Positions 47,440 through 58,792 of a stretch of 64,000 nt of DNA are shown one piece after another; within the stretch, counting starts at the first letter, position 1; each line of letters begins with the position of its first letter. Made by a program: the position numbers and the translations under genes. The DNA is from Podocnemis expansa (lineage: Eukaryota; Chordata; Testudines; Podocnemididae). The notes under the pieces were generated by a model. That model saw only the letters and a list, made by a program, of their open reading frames with translations, did not search any database and had not been told where the DNA came from. Location: assembly GCA_007922195.1 (NCBI GenBank), contig ML681998.1, forward strand, positions 19,372,847 to 19,436,846, written 5' to 3'.

Positions 47440-47703
47440 GTCCTAAGGAAAGCTCAATAAATTCCCAATTTGGATGAAGCTGACTTAAGCGCTGCCTTAA
47501 GTTGACTTAATAACACCTCTTAAGGTCAACTTAAGGTTTAAGTCAACCTTATTGAGTTGAGTTAAGTCAGTGTAGATGGGGCATAGCCCTTAAGTATTAA
47601 GTTGACCTAGCAGCTGCCAGTGTGGACGTGGGCAGCCTGCAGGAGTTTGGAATGTGGATGCTCTAAGTCTACTTAACAGAGCCTCCACTGTAGACACACC
47701 CTT
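47440..47703. mobile_element. Palindromic MITE ('tgtagacacaccctta')
   Basis: The interior alternates 'ttaagttgactta' and 'aaggtcaacttaaggtttaa', like the element at 37803-38010. The right end is 'ccactgtagacacaccctta'. The left end is near 47440 and diverged. Confidence 0.6.
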
Positions 47704-47709
47704 AGAGAA

Positions 47710-50700
47710 CAACTGAATGGTCAGCAAGTGAAATTAGTGTGGCCAATTACTCCAAAAAGAAAGAGCAGTTACTTCTCACAATCTGTATCAGTGTAAGAAG
47801 GAATTAAAAAAAGGGGGGGGGGAGAAGGCAACCTATATGGTAGCTAGACAACAGGCCATAATGCCATTGCATTAAAAATGCAGGATACAGTGTTATGTAT
47901 ACAGGCAAGCCACAGGGGACTAAAAGAGGACAAGAAGGTTATGCCAGATAAACAAAGCCACATCAAACAATTTATCAAACAGAAATAAGATGATAAATAA
48001 AGCTATGTGAGAGACACAGTTAGCAACGTACCCAGCCTCCTTCACTGGTCTTTGAATATATGAGCCTGTTGATGCTATCCTTGAATGTCACACAGTAGTC
48101 TTTTACAAAGATCCATTCTGGCTATCATTTGCCACACTGAAAGCTTTTGAAATTTTATGCAGTGACTATTGGGGGAAGTGAAGAAGGCAGCTTTCTTGTC
48201 CATGACAGAAACAGAGGAATGTTGACCTGCTGAACTACTTTGAGTAACAGCCTGGCAAAACCTGGCTGTAGCTGCTTCCACCTTGATGTGGAGTTGAATA
48301 TTTGCTGTTGGAAGTAATCTTTATATATCACATCATTTAGACTTGGAGTGGATTAGCTGTCTTTTTTAATGTTGGAAACAAATGTTCTGCCTTTTCTCTT
48401 TGAACGTTGCCTACTTGACAGAGATGATGTTGGGAGAACCTCCTCCCACTTTCAAGCTGGATCCATGTGTCTTGTGATTATGAACGCAAACATGGCATAT
48501 TAGGTCCAATATTGCTGTATATCATGAATGTTTCCTTAGAAAGGGATGGTTGCCAACTTCATTGAAACGAGGTTGCATTAGGAAAAAACATTTTTGCTGG
48601 GATGATCTTGCTAATTTTCAGCCTGTTCAAACCGTTCACTTTGGGCACAGTTATAGTAAAACTCAGAGCAAAGCAACATTGTCAACTATAATCTTTAAAC
48701 TTCCATTATCATTTAGTCAATTTTTAGACCTGGCTGTTGTAAAGAGACTATGTTGGTATCTGTCAATAATAACCTAAGGATAGACAAAAAATGGGACAAA
48801 TTTTATAGCTGTCAGGGACCTTTAATGATATTGACAATAGAAGTATGTGAAGGATGAGTTCACGTGAAATCTACAAACGTCACTTAATAAAGTAGCAATT
48901 ATAATTACTGGCATTTTATTTGTTCACTACCACTATCATGCTTGTCACGGTATAAGATTCAGTTAAAAAAAGAGTCCTGCCTTAAAAATCCTTACAGTAT
49001 AGGAGACAAAGAGACAATAGGCATACTGGGAGAACCTGAGGAAGGATGTCAAGAGTCTTTCTGTCTGTCTGCCTGCCTGCAATATTAAGAAGAGTGGACT
49101 GTTGATGTGAACTAATATTAAAACATCTGAGATATCACAGTAATTTTGCACACAAGACCCAGAATCTTATTCCAATGCTCCTGTGAGCATCTGAATCACA
49201 TTGTTACGGTAGTCAGTGGGGTCTAGGGTTCACAAGTGGATGGAATCAACTACAGCCACTTTTGGTTTTGTGGGCCAGCAGCCCCACATGCAGAACAAAT
49301 CCATTGACTATGTCCCAGGCTTCAAACCTTTTAAAATGAGTATCTTCTTCACAGTAAGCTTCTTCACAGGGAGCTGTGGAGTCTGACCATGCAATGTGTC
49401 CTGTTTTGGCACTAACCACATCCAGTGTTTAATCTGCTTTGAAACATCCTGCTTAAAGAAATGTGGACCATAGAGGTGTTCCAATACAGTTCCTAAGTAT
49501 TGGTATAGTTGCTCATTTTCTTGCTGTCACAAGGAAAACTGATTTTGACAGCATGACCCATTACTTTATGTAAGTTGCAAAAAGCACAAGGCAGGTTTGA
49601 AAGCTGGCATTCTGTCTAATGTAATCTCTCAATGACAGATATCTTCAGTCTCATTAACACTGAAAAAAATTCCTTCACCCCTAATGAAAGTTCACTTAAT
49701 ATTTTTTAAAGGTAGAAATTGAACTTATAAAGAAGAAACTGATATTTTATCACCCCTTTTCCCAAATTCTGAAAACAACCACATGTACAGCACTTCACCT
49801 CTTGCACAGAGATAAATGATGTATTCAAGCTACTTTTTATTTCAACCTCCATATAATCAGGAAAAGCCAGAAGAAAAGGCAAACACCTAAACCTTTAAAC
49901 TATCAAAACTCATATTTAGATCCGATACCGATTTTTTAACAGTTCACAAATCCTAAGTATATTTCCCCCATCATCTTTTATGAGATTCTAATAGACAGCA
50001 TACACATAAAGAATGTTTTGAAGTCTCATCTCTACTTGTTAACTTACTTATAATGAATGCAAGTGTTTCTATGGAAATAGTATTAAACTATTGTATAACT
50101 ATACACTGAAATCTCTTGTAAGTCTTTCCATTAGATCTGGCAGGACACCCTTCTGGAAAGAAGTGACTAATATTACCATGCATTTGCTGACTCTAATTTG
50201 GTCTAATGCAATTTTCCCCTTAGCACAGTAAAATGCCAGAGTTGATTAATGCTGGTTTTTATAAACTTTCATGCTGCACTTCTATGTTTGATTTTATTCT
50301 GAGGTATGTCAGCTAGCACCACAGGGACCATCTTCATGAAAAGGTACCAGAAAGCATCAGATGAGCACTTATGATCTCCGTGCACAAGGAAAAAACTTAG
50401 TCCAATTACATATTCGCCTTTATGATTCTAGTGGCTCTAGCGTATAAAATGAACTTCTGTAAATTACTGGCTCTTTTCCTCATGATCCAACATGCTAAAA
50501 TTGCAATGGAGGATTCTGTTTGTTTAAATAGTATGGAGTTTATTGTTCTCCTCGGAGATCTCCCTCTAGTAGCAGTTTAGAGGTGTTTACATCTGACTCT
50601 ACCAATCATCTGTATTAGAGGAGGTTCATGACAGATTTCTGTTATCTGCTGGCAGATACGGAGCTCTGGTAGGAATGGCATTTTCTGTCTAGAAATTTAC

Positions 50701-51080
50701 CTACAAACAGTGCTGTAACTAGTCATTGTGGCACCTCTTACTATGATCAGCACCTGGAGCAAACAGGGCAGAACTGAGCAGCTCACCGGAGCCACTCCAG
50801 GGCAACTGGGGCAAAGCCCTACTCACCCACTGTAGTTATGGCCCTGCCTACAAAAAAGGTTTTATGACCACCTCTCTTACGTGTATTCTCATTGCAAAGG
50901 AAAAAATATAACAGTGCTAAGAGAACTAACCTTACTGCTGTAAGCAGAATTGGCCCTGAGATTTGAACTATAAGGGACAAACTCAGGCTTACAGATGTCT
51001 CCCGTCTCACCTACAGGCCAATACTTTGATTCTTGGATATGTAAATTAGCCACCTATACCCACTGGATAAGATGACTGAT
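47710..51080. other. Intergenic, nothing recognised
   Basis: AT-rich with an A/G homopolymer junction at about 47805-47821 and a (CTGT/CTGC) run at about 49061-49080. No gene or named transposon. Confidence 0.55.
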
Positions 51081-51084
51081 TTTC

Positions 51085-51165
51085 ACAGATGCTAAGCCTC
51101 TGTAGTTCCCACGGACTTCATTGATAGCTGTGGATGCTCAGCACCTTTTGAACTCTGCCTTGAAG
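51085..51165. repeat. Short palindromic amniote repeat ('gctcagcacc' hairpin)
   Basis: 'tttcacagatgctaagcctc' pairs imperfectly with 'gatgctcagcaccttttgaa' around a 'ggacttcattgat' centre. It is the hairpin family with ends like 'tttcagaggtgctgagcacc'. Confidence 0.55.
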
Positions 51166-51667
51166 TGATGCCAGGATACATTTTTTAAAACTAATATTTC
51201 TTTAAAAAATAGTTTATTCTAATCTGGCACCACAAATTTTTGAAATGCCTTCATCATAATCCATAAACATAATAATATGGCCATTGCATATTGCCACTAC
51301 TGGACATGATAGGATTGTCTGAGTGCTCTAGCTATGCATTTCCATACCTGAGTATCTTTGGATTTCTTTTAAGTTTAACCTTAATGCTGTATTTCCTAGA
51401 TTTATATTGATCGATTTTGGGACAGTTATAACATGTCTGTGATGCATGTTATCCTTGCTTACTGATACATATTCTCAACTTTAACTCTAATGTCATTTTT
51501 GCCTGGGAATTTACTAATGACCTGGAAATGGGGTTGAGCAGTTAACTATCAAGTTTTTCTGATGCAAAATTCCTCAGGTTAGTAAAGTCTAAGGATGACT
51601 GTGGGAAACTTTAGAAAAGTCTACCAAACCTTGATAAGTGGACATTGCAATGTCAGATGAAGTTTAG

Positions 51668-51800
51668 GGCTTGTCTACAAGCCATGATGTGAATATATAG
51701 CACACCAGTTTGCTGCATGGTGTTCCAGATTGCAGTGCAGCACACTGCACTTTCACGCAGATGCACTGTATATGAACAGCTTGGTTGCCAAGCACTGACT
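51668..51800. mobile_element. Partial 'agggcttgtctaca' MITE
   Basis: 'agggcttgtctacaagccat' is the typical left end of reptile hAT MITEs. The following 'gcagcacactgcac' text is degenerate and no right end is seen. Confidence 0.4.
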
Positions 51801-51965
51801 TGCCTTGTATAACAAACGTTTTTGTGGTTTTGAGTAAAAGAGAAATTTAATGTCCATACCTGTAATTTTTATTTCTTGTAATGAATGGCACTGGATACCA
51901 ACTGATATCCACTAATCTTGATATTGGTATGACTTTCTCATTCTACCACAAGAAAGCAGAATTAA

Positions 51966-51982
51966 AATATATATATATATAA
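51966..51982. repeat. (AT)n microsatellite
   Basis: A run of 'atatatatatatatat' of about 16 bases in AT-rich sequence. Confidence 0.7.
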
Positions 51983-52254
51983 AACAGCCTTTCAGATCAT
52001 ACTGACTCTGCTGAACTCCTGTAGCACTACACTCAAACCCAAGGAAATGACTTTTAAAGCTGAAACTACATAAGCTAATGGTAGAAAATATAAACAAGGA
52101 GTCTTGTAGTGCTTGTAAAGGCAGACAAATCCTGATTTTTCTAAAAACTACACATATTCTCAACTTTATGCATATAAGAAGGCACATGGAGTTCATGGGG
52201 ACTACTTGTACTGAAAATTAAGTATGTGCATAAATCTTTGCACAATTGGGGCAT

Positions 52255-52505
52255 GGTACTGCTGCTGATAGGTAGATCCGTGTGTGGATACAAATATATG
52301 GATCTGCATCTGCTAGATATGGTCCATGGGTACCCATGGATGTGGATATAATGCGGCTATCCATGGATATCTACATATTTGCAGGGCTCTAGCCCTGCAC
52401 AAATAAAAATATGTGGACCAGTATCTGATCTTCAATTTCAAGAAATGGTCTGTGGATATCCATGTCGTATCTGTGGATGTGGATATCTGCGGATTAGTAA
52501 GGCCT
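52255..52505. mobile_element. Two 'ggatatcc' MITE copies head to head
   Basis: The first copy runs to about 52394, ending 'atttgcagggctctag'. The second begins there with 'agccctgcacaaataaaaat' and ends 'gtggatatctgcgg'. Both carry the repeated words 'gtccatggg', 'tggatgtggatat' and 'atccatgga'. They belong to the family at 39775-39895. Confidence 0.6.
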
Positions 52506-53445
52506 TACTGATAGGCTTAATAACATTTAAAGTACAACATACAAGGGATTGTTGACTTGTTCTTCATCAACTTCACTTTTCTCACTTCTTTTTCTGCCAG
52601 AGAAAAATGGCTCATTGATAAGATTGTTGTTCATAAAATTGATGATCTACTGTAAAACATTTGGTAAATTATGCAGGAATAACTTGTTGGTTACTGGTCA
52701 TTCTTCCTTCTATATCCTGGACCATGGAGGTGGCGGCAGCCCTTTATCTCCTACATCTTGTCTGGTCCCAGCACCATTGTGGGGACCATGTCATCTTTCC
52801 CTTAGACAAGAATTGAGGATATACGGAGAAGTAGGTACCTCTTCACTCTACCAGATATTGAGTCCCTGCCCTTTTCTCCACCTTTTTTAGGTGATTCCTT
52901 CTCCTAATCCACTTCTAATTTTGGTTTATCAGGGAACTGGTTCACCCACTGAATGATTACTTGTACTGGGAAGTGACTGAATTTCAGCAAACTAACCTAC
53001 TCATCAGGTCCCTGGGCTGCACAGTTGAAGGTGAAAGAGACCACACCACACAGTGCAATCCAGTAACATAGTCAAGAAACAACCTTCCTAGCCTCAAAGG
53101 ACAAATAGCATAATGCTTGCAGCAAGGCTTCAAAACTTGATAATACTCTAGTCCTAAGGGAGAGAGGAGGATGGGAGCTCTTTCTTCAAGTGCAAAATGT
53201 CATCCGAGGCAGTGGGGAGGTCTTATAAACCTTCTGGTGATTTCATACATGCTAAAAGGATTATACTACAACATTCTGTTCATCTGATGAGACATGGAGT
53301 CTTCCTGTCCCCTTTCTCCTCAAGCCCATGAAGAGGCTCAGTGCCCAGAAGGAGGAAAGAGGAAGGGAAATTCTTAAAGTGAGGTAGGGTTTTCTTTCCC
53401 CTGCTGATCCAGACAAAGCTTCCCCTTCTGTGATACTGGAGAGAA

Positions 53446-53621
53446 TTTCATCTAGAACAAGTTCCAAAGGGGCAGCCATATTAGTCTAGTTCAATAAAAC
53501 AAACAAGGAATCCTGTGGCACTTAAAGACTAACACATCTATTTATAATTTATATTTATTTTACAAATCAATGTGTTAGTCTTTAAGTGCCAGATGACTCC
53601 TTGGTTGTTTCATCTAGAACA
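53446..53621. mobile_element. Palindromic 'gtcctgtggcac' repeat with 14 bp target duplication
   Basis: The inserted part is 53460-53607. It is flanked by identical 14-mers 'tttcatctagaaca' at 53446-53459 and 53608-53621. The insert begins 'agttccaaaggggcagcc' and then contains an inverted repeat: 'tcctgtggcacttaaagact' with 'aacaca' (53511-53535), a spacer of about 35 bases, and 'tgtgttagtctttaagtgcc' (53571-53590) onward. There is no coding content. A duplication of this length points to target-primed integration, not a hAT or other cut-and-paste transposon. Confidence 0.85.
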
Positions 53622-53629
53622 GTTTAATA

Positions 53630-54840
53630 CATGAGGGCTCGATCGGAGTGTCAATTCAGGTTAGTAGGTATCTCTCTTTTACAAGAAATGAAATAAATAA
53701 GGAAATCAATTTTCTATTTTTCATCAAAGTATCCAGAGGGCTTAACATTATGGGAGATATCCATCAGTAAGAGTCAGTTTCTTGGATGGAAAGAAACATC
53801 AAATGCAATGCAACTTAATCCCTCTAGGAGGAACAACAATGGACATTTTTATTTTACTGTTCTTACCTGATTTCATCTTTTTGCTTTTAGCAATTTTAAT
53901 TTGGTTTTCTTAATGTAAACTGAGGGCAATCAGGATGTACATACCTGGATAATACTCTGGAAGGATCCAAGGCAGCATCAGCCAAGGAATTAATCTGAGT
54001 TTTGTAGTCCTCGGTGAAGGAATTGCAAATGTCAAAGGGTCGTTGCACTGTAAATTTCATCATTCAGTGATTTTTTGCTTCTAAGCCCGGAACTTTGAGG
54101 AGCCCCTTGTAAAATGCATTTTGATGCCTCTAGGTAGGCTCTTATTGGATGCCTTCCATGCTTTGCATCATCCATCTAGAGACTGTGGATTGAAGGCCTT
54201 CATGCAAAAATTAGGATATCAGACTTTTTCTTATGCTTGGTGCAATATAGAGGGACTTCAAAACTCTTTTCCACATCAAATATATGAAGATGATTTTCAA
54301 ATGTGTGCTGGACTTAAGGCAAAACTAAGAGACAGAAACTGATAAAAATGGAATTGTTGTTTTTTGTTGATATATAAAACCAGAAGCTGGACTGAGCTCC
54401 ATCTTGTCAAGGAGGAATTGAACACAGAACTCCTTAATTGCCAAACCTACCAACTCATTTTCTCTCAGCTAAAACTTTTGCTATATGGTAGGAAATGGAA
54501 ACAAATGTAGTTAGACTTTGATAAAAGGAGGTTTTATAAGTTTTTTTTTTCAAAATCATTGTTTCACTTGAAGCACCTCTTGTGCAGCAGTGTTGAAAGA
54601 AAACTTAAGACATCAGTATGACATTGTAGGAGAAAGATGAGACCAGAAAACTTGGATTACTAATCTCAAGGGTATGTAAGAGTATACTTTTAGGGAACTG
54701 GGGCTTAATCATTTATAGAGGCCACCCAAAAGAAATTGGAGGATGTATCTGACAGCAGTCAGCTGGAGTGACGGCGAGGGGTGTGTAGCTGGGTGAACAA
54801 ACCCAACAGAACAATGGAGAAGATTAGAAACTGGGAATCT
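53630..54840. other. Intergenic, nothing recognised
   Basis: AT-rich sequence with short open frames only; no repeat that I can name. Confidence 0.5.
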
Positions 54841-54844
54841 GATT

Positions 54845-54925
54845 TTCAGATGCGCTGGGCACCTAGAAATCCAAATGAAATAAATAGGAGATGCAGGTGC
54901 TCAAGACATTTTTAGACATTTCACC
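54845..54925. repeat. Short palindromic amniote repeat
   Basis: 'gattttcagatgcgctgggc' pairs with 'gcaggtgctcaagacatttt'; same family as 51085-51165, further diverged. Confidence 0.5.
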
Positions 54926-54929
54926 GGTG

Positions 54930-56400
54930 CGAGAATTACTAATGAATGTTTCTTGAAAATGAATTCCATGCTGATAAGACCCAATATTGATATTTTGTTT
55001 GTTTGGTTAATTACGGATTGCTGTTGCTTCGGTTAATTTGGACTGTGTGGGAAGAAGTTTGCTTGAAGTACATTTTGAACAGTAAGTCATTCAGCTAATA
55101 GAGATATCAGTAAGTGCATGAGAAAAAATTATATGTAAGATGACAGGGACATAAACAGGTAATATTTCTCCTTGTTTGCAGGAAAATGAACACAATTATG
55201 GCTTGATCTGATGAAAGAAAAGGTAGACATTTTGAGATCTAGGAAGCATTAAAAATGCCAGAGGGAACCACTTCTTCAGTGAGTTAGAATACTTTTTGCT
55301 CTGGGACTTTGCTTCCTTTACAAAGTAAATACTAGGATAATGCTCTGAAGGAATGTGTAATTTTAACTCCTAGTCTCAGATTTGTTCATAATTATAATGT
55401 TGACAGTGGATATGGAAGGAAGAGGGGGAATCTGAAGTTTTACACTAAGGTTGAGAACATATATCAGTAATTTAAGGCTACAAGCATTGAAGATGTATTG
55501 AAAATTTCAGACCCAATCATCATAAACCCAGAAAACTCAGAGTTAAGATTACAATTAAAATAAATTTAAACATGTTAATATATGTAATGCAAACAAACAA
55601 CTTTACCTCTGCCCTGCAATGATGTCTTGCCACAACCATAGTTATGATTAAAGCACTTTTAGTGTTTATAGCCCTGGAGTAGATTAAATCTGTTTCTAAT
55701 GACACAGATTATTCCTTCTACCTTGTGGCTTTGACAGTAACAGACAACTTTATGACCTGGCAGAGTGGAGAGAGACATAACAGAATGGGGCTCTGACAAT
55801 TTTTCTGATTGTTCTCAGAGAATGGTGGTGAGTGAGTACTTCTTCTTCTTGAAAGCTAGTTCGGAATCTCATAGGGATCACTCCTGTTGACTCTTCTGTT
55901 CAATGTCTGTTATTCCACAAGTGGAGATCAGGAGATGATATAGGTTGTAACGTATTCCCAATGCTCATGACACCTAGCATTACATCTTCTCTCTTCTGGC
56001 CCAGAGACTTACCCAGAGTCTGGCAAGAATTGGGCACTGGATGAAAGTCAGTTGTTTGGAGTCCAGTATGGCAAGATGAAGGTGATGTTCAATGGCAGAT
56101 GGAAGTGCTTTGAAAACCTGGTGAAAGCTATAAGTGTTCTATCATTTAAATGCATCTACTCAACTACTCTTAAAGTGGTTCACAGTCAAGGAATTTTACT
56201 AAATGTTTCATTATTCTTATATGAACAGGTCACATTGGTTAACAGAACATCCTTCTGTCACCTAAGGATGGCAAATAAAGTTAATGGGTAAAATTCAAGG
56301 CAGTAGTTATTTGTTTATATACTGTGGTTACATTTGAATGGCCTAAATATGGAAAAGCAAAAAGATTGACTTATGAGGTGTTACTGAGCCACTGGTCTTA
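54930..56400. other. Intergenic, nothing recognised
   Basis: AT-rich, with no recognised gene, RNA or transposon. Confidence 0.55.
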
Positions 56401-56720
56401 TTTAGTCTGCAGAAGAGAAGAGGGAGGGGGGATTTGATAGCAGCCTTTAGCTACTTGAAGGGGGGCTCCAAAGTGGATGGAGCTAGACTGTTCTTGATGG
56501 TTGCAGATGACAGAATAAGAAGCAATGTTTTCAAGTTGCAGTAAGGGAGATCTAGGTTGGATACTAGGAAAGCTTTTTCACTAGAAAGATGCTGAAACAC
56601 TAGAATGGGCTACCTAAGAAGGTGGTGGAACCTCCAAAGCCCTGGGTAGGATGATTTAGTACAGGTTGGTCTTGCTTTGAACAGGGGGTTGGATCTGATG
56701 TTCCTTTCTAACTGATTCTA
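56401..56720 (+). mobile_element. CR1 LINE 3' end, older copy
   Basis: 'gtctgcagaagagaagag', 'gggatttgatagcagccttt', 'ggttggatactaggaaagct' and 'actagaatgggctacctaag' are the same blocks, in the same order, as in 1-374 but with more substitutions and small deletions. Confidence 0.88.
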
Positions 56721-56724
56721 CAAC

Positions 56725-57879
56725 TGTTTCACCATATCTAATCTACCATACGGCCTGTCTTCCTCTAGAACAGTAAAATTTTTTCCACAGATGTAAATCT
56801 TAAGTGCTATGACAGAAGGTTGCTATATTTTTTTAAATATTGAGATTGCATCTTAAAAGACCTGCCTTGTGGACTTATGCACAATTAAGGACAAACCTAG
56901 CTAATTTTAGAAAGAGGCATCACTTTGCTCAGGCCTGTCAATTTGGTTAAATTTTTGTTTCCTAGTTCCCTAGAAGAGTTACCAGCTGCAGCAGAGTATA
57001 CTATTTGGCCTCTTACTGGAAATTACATTCTCTCAGTTTGTTTTGTAACACCACTTGATGTTCTAATAATAAAGCTGATCAGAAATATCTTCTATACACA
57101 TCATGTGAAAGAATGTCAGGGGACTATCTTAATTGCATTTTAATAAATTATTGGAATCCAATATACCGGGACTAAATATTCTCTAAATCTGCATCCAGAT
57201 GTGTTATTTGCCATTTGCTGCTGTTAGTGGCATTTGACACCAATTGGTTCATTTCCTAGTTGTGATTGCATCCTGTAGAAATTATGAAGCTTTGAGAGAC
57301 TTATTCCAATGTAATTTGGTCCATATTGAAAAAGAAAAAATATCATGCATGAAAACTTCCTCTTCCCTTTCCACTGTAATACCCCATTGAGTTTCTGCTT
57401 TTAAGTCACAAAAGAAACCCACCTCAACACATACACCTCTTGGCGAGTCTTACCTGTTGCAGTGGCAGAATGATGAGTGATGCTTCAGTTATGAGACTGT
57501 GGCAGGTAAGAGTGGTGTAGCTATGACGCTGCCAGGAGACAGCAAGCCATTAAAAGAAACAAGAAGAAATCAACTGAAAAGTAGGAAAATGAAAAGTACT
57601 GTAAAGAAAAGGAAGCTAGAAACAGAAAAATGAGTAAATTAGGTAATAGCCAGGAAACAGATGTTACAGCTATATTATTTGAAGAGCATTACTACAGTAG
57701 TTAAAATAGTAGAAAACTCAGCAGAATTAATTCATTCAAAGAGAAGTATTGTTTTGTTTCAAAGGACTCACTGTTGCTCTGATCTGTTCAGTAGGTTTCT
57801 CTAATTCCAGACAGACAGTCCCAAGGTATCTAGCCAAGAACAGATTTGACTTTTCCTTCCCTCTAAGCAGGGGCATGGT
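56725..57879. other. Upstream flank of RIMS2, nothing recognised
   Basis: AT-rich sequence before the CpG island. No clear repeats and no conserved element that can be judged from one sequence. Confidence 0.5.
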
Positions 57880-58020
57880 GGCTGGTTTTTTATCCAAAGG
57901 GGCAGCTGTGTTAGTCTAGTCCAGCAAAAACAAACAAGGGATCCTGTGGCACTTAAAGACTGTGGGATTTTCTCCCATGAAAGCCCATGGGTAAAATAAA
58001 TCGGCTGGTTTTTTTATCCA
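57880..58020. mobile_element. 'gtcctgtggcac'-family insertion just upstream of RIMS2, 17 bp target duplication
   Basis: The insert is 57897-58002, flanked by 'ggctggttttttatcca' (57880-57896) and the same word with one extra T at 58003-58020. It starts 'aaggggcagctgtgttagtc', passes 'gatcctgtggcacttaaaga' and ends 'gggtaaaataaat', a shortened arrangement of the modules seen at 59657-60030. It ends about 700 bases before the RIMS2 start codon and directly borders the CpG island. Confidence 0.85.
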
Positions 58021-58159
58021 GTCTCCTACCCTTGAGGTTGGATCTAAGCGGGGGCTGGGACCCCCTACTGCCTCCAGGCGCCACTGAGCGGCCGAGAGGG
58101 AGCCGGCTGCAGGGCTGGGCTCCCCACCTGTTGCCCACCAGCAGCCAGGACCCCCGCGT

Positions 58160-58184
58160 GGGGCGGGGCGGGGCGGGGCGGGGC
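58160..58184 (+). repeat. (GGGGC)5 GC-box array
   Basis: Five consecutive GGGGC units, followed by 'gcggc'. Each junction is an Sp1/KLF-type GC box. Five runs of four G with one-base loops could form a G-quadruplex. It lies about 540 bases upstream of the RIMS2 ATG. Confidence 0.85.
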
Positions 58185-58391
58185 GCGGCTCGGTAACCGG
58201 GGGGCGGGCGGCGGGGAGCGGCCTCCTGCGGGCAGAGAGCCGAGCCGGCGCCGACCCCCTTTCCCCCGCGCTTCCCGCTCCCGCCCCCTCGGCGCCTCCG
58301 CCCCCGGAGCAGCGGGGCCGGGTCCTCCCGCCGCTTGGCTCCTCCTCGTCCCTGCTCGCGTGATTTTCCTCCGCGCGTCCATTTTCCTGCC

Positions 58392-58400
58392 TTTATAAAG
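58392..58400 (+). promoter_or_regulatory. TATA-like box in the RIMS2 island
   Basis: 'tttataaag' stands out in an almost pure GC background, with a purine-rich 'aagtcccaagaac' after it. If used, initiation would fall near 58420-58430, giving a 5' UTR of about 300 nt. CpG-island promoters usually lack TATA, so this may be chance. Confidence 0.4.
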
Positions 58401-58617
58401 AAGTCCCAAGAACTCCGAAGGACCGCCGCCCCCTCCCCCGGCAGCAGGATGCGGCGCCGGAGCCGGCGGTGGGGGGCGCGGGATGGGCTGGGCTAGGCGG
58501 GCTGCGGCCGGCGGCGGGCTCCAGGCAGCCGGGCGCGGCGCTATGAGGCGGCCGCGCGCGCCCGAAGGGGTCTCCCGCCGCTCCGCCCTCCGCTCCCCGC
58601 CGGCTGCCGGGCTCCCC

Positions 58618-58620
58618 TAG
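58618..58620 (+). other. In-frame stop upstream of the RIMS2 start
   Basis: A TAG lies 108 bases before the ATG at 58726 in the same frame, with no in-frame ATG between. This fixes 58726 as the first usable start in this exon. Confidence 0.85.
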
Positions 58621-58690
58621 CGCCGGGGGAGCCACCCGCCCGGGCCCGCACGCGGGGCGGCGGCGGCGCTGTCGATCGAGCCGGCCGCGC

Positions 58691-58792
58691 ATGTCTCGCC
58701 GGCGCGCGGCGGAGCTTCGCCCAACATGTCGGCGCCTGTCGGGCCCCGCGGCGGCCCCGCGCCGCCCGAGATGCCCGACCTCAGCCACCTGA
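58691..58792 (+). other. Upstream ORF overlapping the RIMS2 start codon
   Basis: An ATG at 58691 opens a 33-codon, arginine-rich frame ending at TGA 58790-58792, offset from the RIMS2 frame, so it runs past the main start by about 65 bases. Its context ('cgcATGt') is weak (C at -3), while the main ATG has A at -3 ('aacATGt'), so leaky scanning would reach the main start. An overlapping uORF of this kind usually lowers translation of the main protein. Confidence 0.6.
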
